This document shows positions 48,258 through 59,760 of a stretch of DNA of 64,000 bases, in pieces. The notes under the pieces were generated by a model. That model saw nothing but the letters and a program-made list of their open reading frames with translations, had not been told where the DNA came from and searched no databases. Within the stretch, counting starts at the first letter, position 1, and the number at the start of each line of letters is the position of its first letter. Source of the DNA: Tulasnella sp. 424 (Eukaryota; Basidiomycota; Agaricomycetes; Cantharellales; Tulasnellaceae); contig WSUB01000012.1 of NCBI GenBank assembly GCA_019633425.1, forward strand, positions 276,371 to 340,370, given 5' to 3'. A program made the position numbers and the translations under genes.

Positions 48258-49999
48258 ATGAAGCTCTCAATTTCATTCCAAATCGTTCTCGCATTGGCGT
48301 CAGCCAGCTTTGTGGCCGCTCAATCTCAGGTTTGGGGTGAGTAGAGATGTCGGGTCGGTGATTTCCCTGTTGCTGAATACTGATTGCTCTGAGTTTTAGG
48401 ACAATGCGGTGGCCAGCAATGGACGGGACGTGAGTGGTTTTCCTAATCTCACCACTATACAGGCACTCAGATCCTTCTTCTGAGTAGCCACCACCTGCGT
48501 TGCCGGTACAACCTGCGTGTGGTACAGCTCTTATTACAGCCAGGTGAGCGCAATATAGTTGGAATAGATCATTTGGCATTTACCTACGTCGTTTCCTAGT
48601 GTATCCCGAACAGCCAAGTCACTAGCACGGTTACGACCAGCACGACTACGACCAGCACGACTACGACCACTACGACTCCGGCGGCGACGACCACCACCAC
48701 CACCACGAGCCCTGGCGGAGGTCCGTCTACTACGACCACCACCACCACCACCACCACTACGACGACGACCGCCAGCAGTGGACCAAACAGTTGCCCAACT
48801 CCTTCCACCGTTTCGGGCTACAACAATGCCAAACTCCCCAATCCCTTCCTGTTCGACGACGGCACGCCCGTCAAGAGCGCCGCTGATTGGAATTGCCGTC
48901 GGCAGCAGATTGCCGCCTTGATCCAGGGCTACGAGGCTGGCACTCTTCCACCAAAGCCGTCAAGCGTCACCGGATCCTTTACCAAGTCTGGCACCACCGG
49001 CACGCTCACCGTAAATGTCAACAACGGCGGAAGCTCCATCTCGTGGACCAACTCAATTACCTATCCATCCGGCACTGCCCCCGCTAGTGGATGGCCCTTG
49101 GTTATTGCTTACGAGGGAGGAAGCATCCCTATCCCAGCCGGCGTAAGTTACTCGCATATTCCTTCTGAGTATACCTCAAGGACATGTTGATTGACTTTGG
49201 TCGTTTTTTTTGGCCTGTAGATTGCAACTCTCAACTACCCATGCTCAACCGTAGCCCAGCAAACCGATGGCACCAGCCGCGGAAAGGGTCTCTTCTACAA
49301 CATCTACGGCTCCAGCCACAGTGCCTCTGCGATGACGGCATGGGTCTGGGGTGTCTCCCGCGTTATCGATGTCCTCGAGTCTACTCCCGCCGCTCAGATC
49401 GACACCTCCAAGCTCGCCGTTACCGGTTGCTCTCGTGACGGCAAGGGTGCCCTCATGGCTGGTGCCTTTGAAACCCGTATTGCCCTCACCATCCCTCAAG
49501 AATCCGGTTCCGGGGTGACGCTTGCTGGCGTATCAGCAAGTACGAAGAAACCCAAGGCAGCGCTGTCCAAACCGCCACCGAAATCGTCGGCGAGAACGTC
49601 TGGTTCAGCACCAACTTCCCCAACTACGTGAACAACTTGAATCAGCTACCTTACGACCACAACTTGCTTATCGCCTTGGTCGCTCCTCGCGCCATCGTCT
49701 CGTATGAAAACACGGACTACGTCTGGCTCAGCCCCTTGGCTAGCTATGGCTGCCAGAACGCAGCGCGGACTGTATGGCAGGCTCTTGGCGTCCCCGACAG
49801 CATCGGCTTTGAGCAAGTTGGCGGCCATGCACACTGCGCTTGGCCAACAAGCCTTACGCCCACACTCAATGCGTTCTTCAACAAGTTCCTCCTTGGTCAA
49901 AGCGTCAGCACGAGCTACTGGTCGACGAACAACCAGTTCAACGGCAGGACTTGGACTGCGGGCGACTGGATCGACTGGACCACGCCGACCCTCAACTAA
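48258..49999 (+). pseudogene. Glucuronoyl methylesterase GE2, frameshifted
   Basis: Exons 48258-48336, 48400-48429, 48488-48543, 48600-49142 and 49221-49999 match GE4 in plan: signal peptide, CBM1 ([13 protein letters not shown]), Thr-rich linker, CE15 domain with [11 protein letters not shown]. The last exon is 779 bases, one fewer than the 780 of GE1, GE3 and GE4. The missing base lies at 49512-49515, in the codons just after the PQESGSG motif that holds the catalytic acid, where GE4 has TCCGGAGGTGAC and GE2 has TCCGGGGTGAC. The frame is lost for the rest of the catalytic domain, including the HAHCAW His. The remainder is clean, so this is a very recent mutation or an assembly error. Confidence 0.8.
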
Positions 50000-50418
50000 A
50001 TCTGTTCCCAGAGGGTGTAAGCTGACGGATACCTTGATTCGCATTTTCGGGGTAGATCGAAGGCAGTGTGACTCTTGGAGGGTTATTTAGTCTTCTGTTT
50101 TTCGCTCTTCCGAATTATATATCCTCGATTTGGCCGGGCGATTGGCCTGCAATTCTGTTGGACGCCCTCCTCTACGACGATTAAAGGCCCGGCCTTTCTG
50201 GTGCTCAGCTGGGTCCAAGGACGCCTCCAGGGAGGCTTTACTTGAAACCATGATCTGATGAACAGCAAAACAACTAACATGGCAACAAGCTAAACTGATC
50301 TGGACTGAAAGCCTTGCGCCATGGAATTGAGATCAAGCTTTCGTTAGCGGTTGGAGAGATTCTTTCTGTGATTCTGAAGTCTCTGCCACCTCCTTATCGC
50401 GAACCTGGGCCACTTAAC
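50000..50418. other. GE2 downstream region
   Basis: Collinear with 57079-57480 downstream of GE4 (shared GGGTAGATCGAAGGCA and ATTAAAGGCCCGGCC). No gene. Confidence 0.55.
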
Positions 50419-50688
50419 ACTGTACTATTTCGCCCGTAGGCTCGCGGGGGTCGGAGCGTGACCAAAACTTGCGTGGGCTCGCAGGGCCCTGGGATGCGTG
50501 ACTGAGCCCCGAATTAGGCTCGAATTGAGGGGCATGCGAAGGGCGCCTAACCTGCCAGCTATGGTAAGTCCGGAGCTCGGGAGACGAGCCAGAGCGTGAC
50601 GTGATAGGCTCAGTTGAGGAAGCGTGACGCGGGGCATTATGGTGGCCAGCGTGACCGCGTGACGAGCCTCTGACCGAAATAGTACAGT
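50419..50688. mobile_element. MITE-like element with ACTGTACTATTTCG ends
   Basis: The left end ACTGTACTATTTCG (50419) recurs inverted at the right end, CGAAATAGTACAGT ending at 50688, and the similarity continues inward to AGGCTCG, about 28 bases per arm. The interior has repeated GCGTGAC words and no coding frame. Absent from the matching place after GE4, so it arrived after the block duplication. Flanking duplication not clear. Confidence 0.6.
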
Positions 50689-51049
50689 ATCTCCCAGCCC
50701 TACCTCGCCCGGCCGCGAGCCTCGGGAACATGGCCGAGCCAATGAAAAACTTGGGAAAATGTGCAAAGTGGCACGGGACGCTGGGATCCCTCGGCTTTCG
50801 AGCGGAGAGCGACGTGAGTTTCTTTCCAGTGCGACGATTTCGAGGGGGTGCGCAGACTTATGCAAGTCATTGTAACGTTGCGCGAACACGCGAGCAAGGG
50901 CGCGATATATCGATCACCGGGGAGTATTTGGTTATCCGGTAGGACAGGTAACATGGTAGGTAAGACCAACCGCAATGTAAGATACTGTAGCTGCACGTAC
51001 AGTAGGGCGAGGAGGGAAAAAGTCCGCACATGAGAGTCGCTGCAGCAAC
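50689..51049. other. Unassigned spacer
   Basis: Short GC-rich spacer between the MITE-like element and the methyltransferase fragment. No gene or repeat recognised. Confidence 0.35.
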
Positions 51050-51231
51050 CCATTATGAAAACATACCGGGTGCTTCTCATCCCTCGTCTCGATAGGCTCT
51101 AATTCCTTGCTATACATTCCTATGTTGCCCTCAAACCCCAGGAAGAGTCCTCCTGGCCAAAGGGTTGTCCACACTTCATTTATGAAATCACTTCAGATCC
51201 GATCCTCGGGAGTTTTCGGACGCTTGCGGCT
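51050..51231 (-). pseudogene. Broken ninth methyltransferase fragment
   Basis: Minus-strand remnant of array exon 4 (PGGLFLGFEGNIGMYSKE, then ETRDEKHP at the donor) joined directly to a few bases of exon 1 (the GATCCGATCCTCGG text near 51196). Everything between is deleted. It is closest to copy 8, and it sits in front of the second methylesterase block exactly where copy 8 sits in front of the first. Confidence 0.75.
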
Positions 51232-51233
51232 TA

Positions 51234-51408
51234 CAGTGGTTTGCATTACTGTTTTCACCCTCGAAAATCACCTTGCCCAGCCCCACCTGCCTAGAGAAGC
51301 GCCAGGGAACCCTTTTCGGGGGTAATTAAGGTGTCCTCCTACCTAATTAGGCAGGTGGGGCCGGGGCGACGCGATTTCCAAGGGTGAAAACACTTATGCA
51401 AACCACTG
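51234..51408. mobile_element. Mariner-type MITE with TA duplication
   Basis: 175 bases with about 60-base terminal inverted repeats starting CAGTGGTTTGCAT at both ends and sharing GTTTTCACCCT and GCCCCACCTGCCTA. Flanked by TA on each side (51232-51233 and 51409-51410), the target duplication expected of Tc1/mariner-family elements. No coding capacity. Inserted in the methyltransferase fragment. Confidence 0.8.
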
Positions 51409-51427
51409 TATATAAAATTAAAAACAG

Positions 51428-52862
51428 CTAGGTCAGAGAACACATATCAGCACCAACAGGGAGAATAGAGCGATTGCGTTGAAGAGGAAAATTCGGAGGT
51501 CCGATCCGGCTCCACCTAAAATAGGTGTTGCCGATACCGCCGATAGCTCCGGGAGTCGGACCGTGGCACCACCACCGTTTGGTTCGCTGCTTGTACTGCT
51601 CAAGGTATCACTTCATCGTCATGAGCTGAATGGAGTTTATCAGATCTCTTGTTGAACCTCCAAAAGACGAACGTCCTCCGACTCTCCTTCCTACACGCGT
51701 TGGGGGCGCGGGCTCACGCAATTTGTGAGGGCGGCTGACCTGCGTGGGATTGAGACACCATTTCGCCGTCGGGAAAGTAAGCTCCGACGTTCACCAACCT
51801 ACCGAATATCCATTTCTTCCTCTACTCTTACTCCAACTTGTCTAGCACGTTTCGGCGTTGGAAGGGTGGCTCGGCATTGGAGGCGTGGCTCCGAAGAACG
51901 GAATCGCAGAAGATCTTCAGCTTCGGGAAAGACCCTCAAGACATGGTTAAGTAGACTCTAGAAGCCGAAGAAACATCTGTTTGAGGAACACTATGTGGCG
52001 GCCCGCCCTACCCGCTCATCTTTTTCGCAGGTCCAAATCTTGAGGAACACTATGTGGCGGCCCGCCCTACCCGCTCATCTTTTTCGCAGGTTCAAATCGA
52101 GACGACTACCGGTTCTGTCCTTGGGCTTAGAGCCGCTTCCGCGTCTCGAAGTGAACCTTTACGCCAACGAAATGTCTCCGCCTCTCCGACTAGACCCGGC
52201 GCTATGTTGCCCATATGACCTCGCAGCCCTGATGATCATGCCACACCATGCTTCCTATAATATCTTCTGAGACGCATTTGAAGCGCAGGCTTTCTCCGTT
52301 TCCTAGACATCCCAATGGAGCAAGTGCGACAGCCATTTCTGCCCAGAACGGCGGAAAATGGATATGATTGGACACTTAAAATTACCAAAATGGACCTTGT
52401 CTGAGAAGATCGTAGCCAACCCAAACCAGTCTGGGGCTTGGCGTTTCCGAGTTCTCTATCATCTCGGTTACCCTTTTCGGACTTCTTAGTCCCCCGGCTC
52501 GGCATACAAGCGGACACGGGGTCGGATACAGCTATAGAGCGTACTCAAAGTCTATCTATGCTCTAGACAGGAATCAATTTGCTTGAAAGCGAGAGAAGAT
52601 ACCTACGTGAAGCAGACTCTCGGCACGCAACTTCGCTCTGTCTAATTGGGTCCCACTCAGCAATATACTTGGTACTTTTACTGAAAAATGGCTATTTATC
52701 GCCTAATAAACATAAAAAGAGTTATCTCGTCTGCGGCATGAACTGGAATGTTGAACTCCGGGGGCGGCTGGGCATTCTGAGCCGAGCCAGGCTCGTCCTG
52801 CCGGCCAAGCGCGTACCAAGCAACCTCAAGCCCATCTTTATCGTCTTGGCCATCTCCCGCCG
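51428..52862. repeat. Left flank of block 2, duplicate of 44.09-45.49 kb
   Basis: Diverged copy of the GE1 left flank. Includes a short internal direct duplication at 51980-52095 (GAGGAACACTATGTGGCGGC appears twice 60 bases apart). The frame at 52579-52902 is not called for the same reason as its counterpart. Confidence 0.65.
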
Positions 52863-52899
52863 CATTCTCGCTGGATGCCCGGACTACTTGTTTCAAGAA
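52863..52899 (+). promoter_or_regulatory. Conserved 37-bp box upstream of GE3
   Basis: CATTCTCGCTGGATG, then CCGGACTAC, then TTGTTTCAAGAA, 147 bases before the ATG of GE3. Confidence 0.55.
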
Positions 52900-53045
52900 T
52901 AATTTAAAAATGTTTTTGCCAAGCGATGGTTGAAATACTCTTAGAGTCGTACATCTCCATTTGGAGAGCAGAACTCGAGGGCGACCGTTAAAAGGACCAA
53001 GGATGGCTAGAAAAATGAGACCTAAACCTCAACAGCATTACCGTG

Positions 53046-54707
53046 ATGAGGCTCTCCACTTCGTTGCAAGTCATCTTCGCTCTCGTTTCTGCGCAAATTA
53101 TCGCGGCCCAATCTCCCTTATATGGTGAGGACACTTGGACAAGAACTTGATTAAAAATACTGAACCATTTTGAATATAGGGCAATGTGGAGGTCAAACTT
53201 GGAACGGAGGTGAGTGAATATTCATATTCCCCCATCTGCCGACACTCACCGGTTGCTGTGTCTAGCGACGACCTGCGTTGCGGGGTCAACTTGCGTTTAC
53301 AGCAACCCTTGGTATAGCCAGGTAAGCACCGTTACATAGAGGTGCGGCATTGATACTCATATAATGGGTGTCTTTCAGTGTCTTCCGGGCAACAATGGCG
53401 GCACAACGACGACAACGACGACGACGACGACCACAACTCCCGGAGGTGGCCCCTCGACCACTACTACCACTGCGACAGCCACCACAACTCCCGGTGGTGG
53501 TCCCAGTACCTGCCCAACCCCAGCAACCCTCTCTGGTTTCAACAACGCCAAGCTGCCCAATCCCTTCCTGTTCGACGATGGCACGCCAGTCCGAACCCGC
53601 GCTGACTGGGAATGCCGACGCAAGCAAATTTCAGCTCTGATTCAAGGCTACGAAGCTGGTACTCTTCCCCCAAAGCCATCGAGCGTAACAGCAACCTTCA
53701 GCAAGTCCGGCAACACCGGAACGCTTAGGGTCACCGTTAGCAATGGTGGGAGCTCGGTCTCGTGGAGCAACTCGATCACCTACCCTTCGGGCACTGCACC
53801 TTCCGGAGGGTGGCCTTTGGTCATCGCATACGAGGGTGGTAGCATTCCTGTTCCTTCTGGCGTGAGTTGGACCTCGTTTTCCTCCTGCTGTGAAGAACTT
53901 GTCTCAATCCTACTCCCATTTACTTAGATCGCGACCCTCAACTTCCCATGCTCAACCATTGCAGAGCAGACCAATACCGGCAGCCGAGGCAAAGGTCTCT
54001 TCTACACCATCTACGGTTCGAACCACAGTGCCTCCGCAATGACTGCCTGGGTTTGGGGCGTCTCTCGTGTCATCGATGCCTTGGAGTCTACTTCGGACGC
54101 GCAAATCAATACCACCAAGCTCGCAGTCACTGGATGCTCCAGGAACGGAAAGGGTGCTCTCATGGCCGGTGCCTTTGAGACCCGTATTGCCCTTACCATT
54201 CCCCAGGAGTCGGGTTCCGGAGGAGACGCGTGCTGGCGCCTCAGCAAGTACGAGGAGTCGCAAGGTAGCCAGGTCCAGACCGCAACCCAAATTATCACGG
54301 AGAACGTTTGGTTCAGCTCCAACTTCGGCAACTATGTCAACAACTTGAACCAACTTCCATACGACCATCACTTACTCATCGCCATGGTTGCTCCTCGCGG
54401 AATCGTCTCATACGAAAACACCGACTACGTCTGGCTTAGCCCTCTCTCCAACTGGGGCTGCGCCAGCGGAGCACGAAGTGTCTTCCAAGCGCTCGGTATT
54501 CAAGACAATTTCGGCTTCCAGCAGGTCGGCGGACACTCGCACTGCGCCTGGCCATCCAGCCTTACACCGACCCTGAACGCGTTCTTCAACAAGTTCCTTC
54601 TTGGGCAGAGCGTCAACACGGCGTATTTCTCGACGAACAATCAGTTCAACGGCAGGACATGGACTGCGGCCAACTGGATCGACTGGACCACGCCAACCCT
54701 CTCTTAA
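53046..54707 (+). CDS. Glucuronoyl methylesterase with CBM1 (GE3)
   Basis: Five exons: 53046-53124, 53180-53209, 53266-53321, 53379-53861, 53928-54707; 475 residues. The block-2 counterpart of GE1: the CE15 domain is almost identical ([25 protein letters not shown]), but the CBM1 begins [13 protein letters not shown] with Tyr instead of Trp, and the Thr-rich linker is 20 residues shorter with PGGGPS breaks. Signal peptide present, so secreted. Role as for GE1. All frames and splice sites are clean. Confidence 0.93.
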
Positions 54708-55206
54708 ACCGGAAGCTGAAATAGGAGGGCCTAGATTGATTTTAAAATTAGCACATTCTTGCGGCTCCCATGTACCGTGATTTTCCTCTCCCGAATGGAA
54801 ATTTATGGCTCTGCCGCGAACTGACGACCGGCCCCTCGGGTGTTTTGGCGCGCCTTGGCTCCGAACGGATACACGGCGACCCTTGCTCGATGAACAAGCC
54901 CCCACTTTCCTTTGCGTACGTTATTGAACCTTTCGAGATTTGCTGGAAGTGCAAAGAAGTTTGGAGCGAGGTGAGACAAACAATGCCAAGCGCTTCTATC
55001 GGGTCAAGTCGGACACGTGCGCTTCGATCTTGTCTTAAATCCTCCCCCCTCCCCCGACTTCTCTGAATGGACTGCAAGAGTTCTTCTCAACATCTCTCCG
55101 ATCGCAAATTCGCCCGGAATCCACGCAAAGAAGAACCTACGTGCCTGCCGGCCACTTACTGTGTCTCCCGGAGATGATTCCCATTTCTGACCACGATCCT
55201 CCGCTG
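54708..55206. other. GE3-GE4 intergenic region
   Basis: Promoter of GE4, collinear with the GE1-GE2 gap but shorter. No gene. Confidence 0.55.
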
Positions 55207-55243
55207 CATTCTCGCTGGATGTCCGGATTTCCTGTTTCAAGAA
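55207..55243 (+). promoter_or_regulatory. Conserved 37-bp box upstream of GE4
   Basis: CATTCTCGCTGGATG, TCCGGATTTCC and TGTTTCAAGAA, 136 bases before the ATG of GE4. Confidence 0.55.
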
Positions 55244-55378
55244 GTTCCTGAAAATGCCCCGCGCGACGCCATCCATAGTCCTTTTGCCAAGTCGTCTTGG
55301 CTGCGCGGCAGTTTAAAAGCAGAGCGGCCAAGGGCAGGACAAGCGACAGAGTTCAAAGGACTTACAACTTGGCAAATG

Positions 55379-57078
55379 ATGAAGCTCTCAACTTCATTCC
55401 AAATCATTCTCGCATTGGTGTCAGCCAACTTTGTCGCCGCCCAATCTCCAATTTATGGTGAGCAGAGATTTAGGCCGTTTTCGTGTTGCTGGATCCTGAT
55501 AGCTCTGGGTTTTAGGACAATGCGGTGGCCAGCAGTGGACCGGACGTGAGTGATTTTCCTAATCTCACCACATATAGGGACTCAAATTATCTCCTGAATA
55601 GCCACTACTTGTGTTTCCGGCACAACCTGCGTGTATAGCAACCCTTGGTATAGCCAGGTAAGCACCACATGGTTGAAATAGATCATTTGGCATTTACCTG
55701 CGTCGTTTCAGTGTCTCCCGGGCACCCAAACAACCACCACGACTAAAGCAACGACGACCACGACTACCACCACCACCTCCACCATCTCCACCACCACGAA
55801 CCCTGGGGGAGGTCCTTCTACGACTACGACGACCGCTACGACCACGACCGCTGGGGGTGGACCAAGCAATTGCCCAACTCCTTCCACCGTTTCAGGCTAC
55901 AACAACGCCAAACTCCCCAATCCCTTCCTGTTCGACGATGGCACGCCCGTCAAGAGCGCCGCCGACTGGGATTGCCGTCGGAAGCAGATCTCCGCCTTGA
56001 TCCAAGGTTACGAGGCTGGCACTCTTCCACCAAAGCCGTCAAGCGTCACCGGATCCTTCTCCAAGTCTGGCACCACCGGCACGCTCACCGTAAATGTCAA
56101 CAACGGCGGAAGCTCCGTCTCGTGGACCAACTCGATTACCTATCCATCCGGCACTGCCCCAGCTAGTGGATGGCCCTTGGTTATTGCTTACGAGGGAGGA
56201 AGCATCCCTATTCCAGCCGGCGTAAGTCACGCGCACATTCCTTCTGAGTATACCTCAGAGCCACGTTGATTGACTTTGGTCGCTTTTTCGGCCTATAGAT
56301 TGCAACTCTCAACTACCCATGCTCGACCGTCGCCCAGCAAACCGATGGCACCAGCCGCGGCAAGGGTCTCTTCTACAACATCTACGGCTCCAGCCATAGT
56401 GCCTCTGCGATGACGGCATGGGTCTGGGGTGTCTCCCGCGTTATCGACGTCCTCGAGTCTACTCCCTCCGCTCAGATCGACACCTCCAAGCTCGCCGTTA
56501 CCGGTTGCTCTCGTGACGGCAAGGGTGCCCTCATGGCTGGTGCCTTTGAAACCCGTATTGCCCTCACCATCCCTCAAGAATCGGGCTCCGGAGGTGACGC
56601 TTGCTGGCGTATCAGCAAGTACGAAGAAACCCAAGGCAGCTCTGTCCAAACCGCCACTGAAATCATCGGCGAGAACGTCTGGTTCAGCACCAGCTTCAAC
56701 AACTACGTGAACAACTTGAACCAGCTACCTTACGACCACAACTTGCTTATCGCCTTGGTCGCTCCTCGCGCCATCGTCTCGTACGAAAACACGGACTACG
56801 TCTGGCTCAGCCCCTTGGCTAGCTATGGCTGCCAGAACGCAGCGCGGACTGTATGGCAGGCTCTTGGCGTCCCCGACAACATCGGCTTTGAGCAAGTTGG
56901 CGGCCATTCGCACTGCGCCTGGCCCTCAAGCCTTACGCCCACGCTCAATGCGTTCTTCAACAAGTTCCTCCTTGGTCAAAGCGTCAGCACGAGCTACTGG
57001 TCGACTAACAATCAGTTCAACGGCAGGACCTGGACTGCGGCCAACTGGATCGACTGGACCACACCGACCCTCAACTAA
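55379..57078 (+). CDS. Glucuronoyl methylesterase with CBM1 (GE4)
   Basis: Five exons: 55379-55457, 55516-55545, 55602-55657, 55712-56221, 56299-57078; 484 residues. Signal peptide, CBM1 ([25 protein letters not shown]), Thr/Gly-rich linker, CE15 domain with [21 protein letters not shown] and GGHSHCAW. It is the intact version of the GE2 type. A second ATG lies one codon upstream (55376); the downstream one is chosen because it aligns with GE2. Secreted lignin-carbohydrate ester hydrolase by family. Confidence 0.93.
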
Positions 57079-57819
57079 ATCGGTAGGCCGAAGTGAATTG
57101 GTTTTCAGAGAGTGTGGCTGACAGATATCTCGATTCGTATTTTCGGGGTAGATCGAAGGCAATGCGACTCTTAGAGTTATCTAGTCTTCTATCTGTCGCT
57201 CTTCCAAATTATATATCCTCCATTTGACCGGCTGATTGGCCTGTAATCCTGCTGGACGCCCTCCGCTACGACCATTAAAGGCCCGGCCTTTCTGGTGTTT
57301 AGCTGGGTCCGAAGTTCCCCCATGGAGGCCCTACCTGAAACTATGTTATGACGCACAGCAAAACGAACGACATCCCAACAAGCTAAACTGATCTGAGTTG
57401 AAAGCTTTGTGCCGTGGAATTGCGATCAAACTTTCGTTAGCGGTTGAAGAGCTTTTTTGCTGCGATTCTGAAGTCTCTGCGATCTCTTTATTTCGAAATT
57501 GCGCTCCTTAATGTGCTGATGCTAGGGGTTTTCCCCAGGACCGAACGATTTGGGGCACCCCAATCGATTGATGCCATTAGATACAGCGATGAGAGTCAAG
57601 ATATATCAACCAGAACCTCGACTCGAGCTAAACTACAGCAACCATCCGTTTTGAAGGAAGAGGCTCACTCCCTTTCTCTATCCAGATCAAGGACACCGGT
57701 TCATCGTCAGAGTCCATCTTTCATTTGACTCTCGAAACCGTCTCGCTCTTAAAAAGTCGTCCATGAAGACCCAAATGAAACCCACAAGGCCTCCTCCCAG
57801 TCGCTAAGATCGATATGTA
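57079..57819. other. GE4 downstream region and end of block 2
   Basis: Similarity to the region after GE2 fades around 57480, marking the right end of the block duplication. No gene in the remainder. Confidence 0.5.
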
Positions 57820-58474
57820 TTAGCACGCATGGAGATACAACAGCAAAAACAAAACATACTGAAAGCTTTGCCGCTGTGCCTCAGTCCATACTTGACTTTC
57901 TCCGCCTGCTGATCCTTGCCTTCCTCCTTGTGTTATGTCTCGATCTTCTGTTTCGGCCACGGAGGTTCGTTGTGCTTGAGGGGTTGCTGACCTTGCATCA
58001 AGTGGAACGAGCCTTTCGGGCGTCGAGATGTGGTTTCGCAAGAGGTCGGTGGTTCTAACCAGAGAGTTTCCTGTCATGCGCCAGTAGCCAGAAAGCTGCG
58101 GGTCTGGTGTGAATGCCGGTGATTTGGACAGTATCCATCGAATATTATCCTGTCACGTGACATGGAGGTTCAATTTCCACTTATGGTAGGGTGCCTGTGG
58201 CGCTTACCTCGGCAGCCATCTTCTTGTCAGCACCACGACATTTCTGTATTCTCCAAGGTTGATATTTTCCTACTATTTTGCGTATTTCTCTAGGTGTTAG
58301 CGAATGTGGATAGGCGTGTTGCAGCGCAGCTCTGAGCACGGGGACATGCAAGTGAGATAGAACCGGGCGTGTATACGAGGGTAATTGCTAAGAGACTTAC
58401 GCGATGAACAGAATCATGGATATGCTGTGCTTTTTCTGGGGCTCAACGAGGTCGCGAATGTTGGGGATTGGCAT
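57820..58474 (-). CDS. Small uncharacterised protein
   Basis: Three minus-strand exons, 58474-58401, 58331-58208 and 58095-57820, join in phase to 157 residues. It starts MPIPNIRDLVEPQKKHSISM, continues with YPHSLTPREIRKIVGKYQPW, then GYWRMTGNSLVRTTDLLRNH. One short hydrophobic segment near the N-terminus (ISMILFIAAAL) and a hydrophobic C-terminal end (YVLFLLLYLHAC) could be membrane-associated. I do not recognise the family. The clean splice phases and protein-like composition support a real gene; the last exon may be spliced further, which would change the C-terminus. Confidence 0.45.
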
Positions 58475-59415
58475 AAGGCAGAGGGCAATTGGGGAACAAA
58501 CGCTGGGAGTGGTGAGTGACTACTGAGTGACTACCTGTCTCCGCCTATATAAAATCCCATCGACTCTTCTGAAGGTTAGCATGGCCCCAATTTCCAGCCT
58601 TCGTAGTGCAGACACGTGGCCCATGCTAGGTCTAAACAATTTGTGGCCTTCCGGGTTACTCTCAACGCCACCATTTGACATTTGCCTGTTGCTCTACATA
58701 GGATTAAGTTCACGTGTATTATTGGCATTGCAATTTGCTCTTGTAATCATATGCCGCGTCGCAAGGCGCACCGAAGATCGTTCGGTTCTGTTCTGAGCTG
58801 GGCCGCTCTGAATGGAATGCTCGCCAACCCCTACCCTTCATTGGCTTTTTTTTACTTCATGGAATTAAGAGCGTGTGTACTCTACGCATGACAATTTGCT
58901 TTCATGGATAATGCTGTACCCCAAAGGGCAACGGGGATTTTCTGTTCTTCTGAGTTGGACGTGCCTGAATGCACTCGCAGACTAGAGAAGACATGAGAAA
59001 GTTGATTAGACTTCCCGTAACCCAATCCGAAATGAAATGTGCAAAGAAGTCGTTAGATCTCAACTTGCCAATGACCTCCAAAGGACCCCTGTCACTGATA
59101 ATAATAATGAGAACCTTTAAAGTCGTTTGAAGTAGCCCTTCCATATTGCGTGCCCCACCTGACACATTCCGCTCCTATCGGTCACAAAATGTATTGTTCC
59201 CTACCAGGGACTACTTTCGACCACAGTGAGGTTGGCCAGACGGTCGTTCATAGGTACCTATCATTTCGGACGGAAGATGGTTGTGGGTCCTATCATAGCG
59301 CGAATTTCCTCCTTCCCGGATCCATTTGGGAACGAAAGTCCTATTTGGCGGGACATACGTTTTATAAAGAAGGTATTATAAAAGTACTCATTAACCTTAC
59401 TAGTGACAGGGGCCC
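58475..59415. other. Intergenic region
   Basis: No gene or repeat recognised. Short frames at 58527-58796 and 58902-59165 lack motifs and splice partners. Confidence 0.4.
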
Positions 59416-59760
59416 TGGCCGAGGAGACATAACTAGACGTGATGTCAAACTTTTGCAGGGGGGTTCCACTACTGATTGTGGAAGGATGAGCCACACGAGG
59501 TGATGTCAATTCCTGCAGGCGGGTGCGATGCAAACCGGACTCAGGGTCCACATAATAATCGCCTCACGAGGTGATGTCAATTCCTGCAGGCGGGTGCGAC
59601 GCAAACTTGATTCAGGGTCCACATACACGAGGTGATGTCAATTCCTGCAGGCGGGTGCGACGCAAACCTGATTCAAGGTCCAAGTAATAATCGCCACACG
59701 AGGTGATGTCAATTCCTGCAGGCGGGTGCGATGCAAACCTGACTCAGGGTCCACGAAACT
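59416..59760 (+). repeat. Tandem repeat of 61-71-base units
   Basis: Four near-identical units start CACGAGGTGATGTCAATTCC at 59494, 59565, 59626 and 59697 (spacing 71, 61, 71). Each continues GCAGGCGGGTGCGA and CAGGGTCCA-like text. The third unit is shorter because a TAATAATCG spacer is missing before it. A diverged unit precedes them near 59430-59465 (GACGTGATGTCAAAC). Minus-strand frames across it are repeat artefacts. Confidence 0.85.

Noticed and set aside
59494..59760. Possible CRISPR-like array
   Set aside because: Only four long units with near-identical spacers in a eukaryotic genome; an ordinary tandem repeat.
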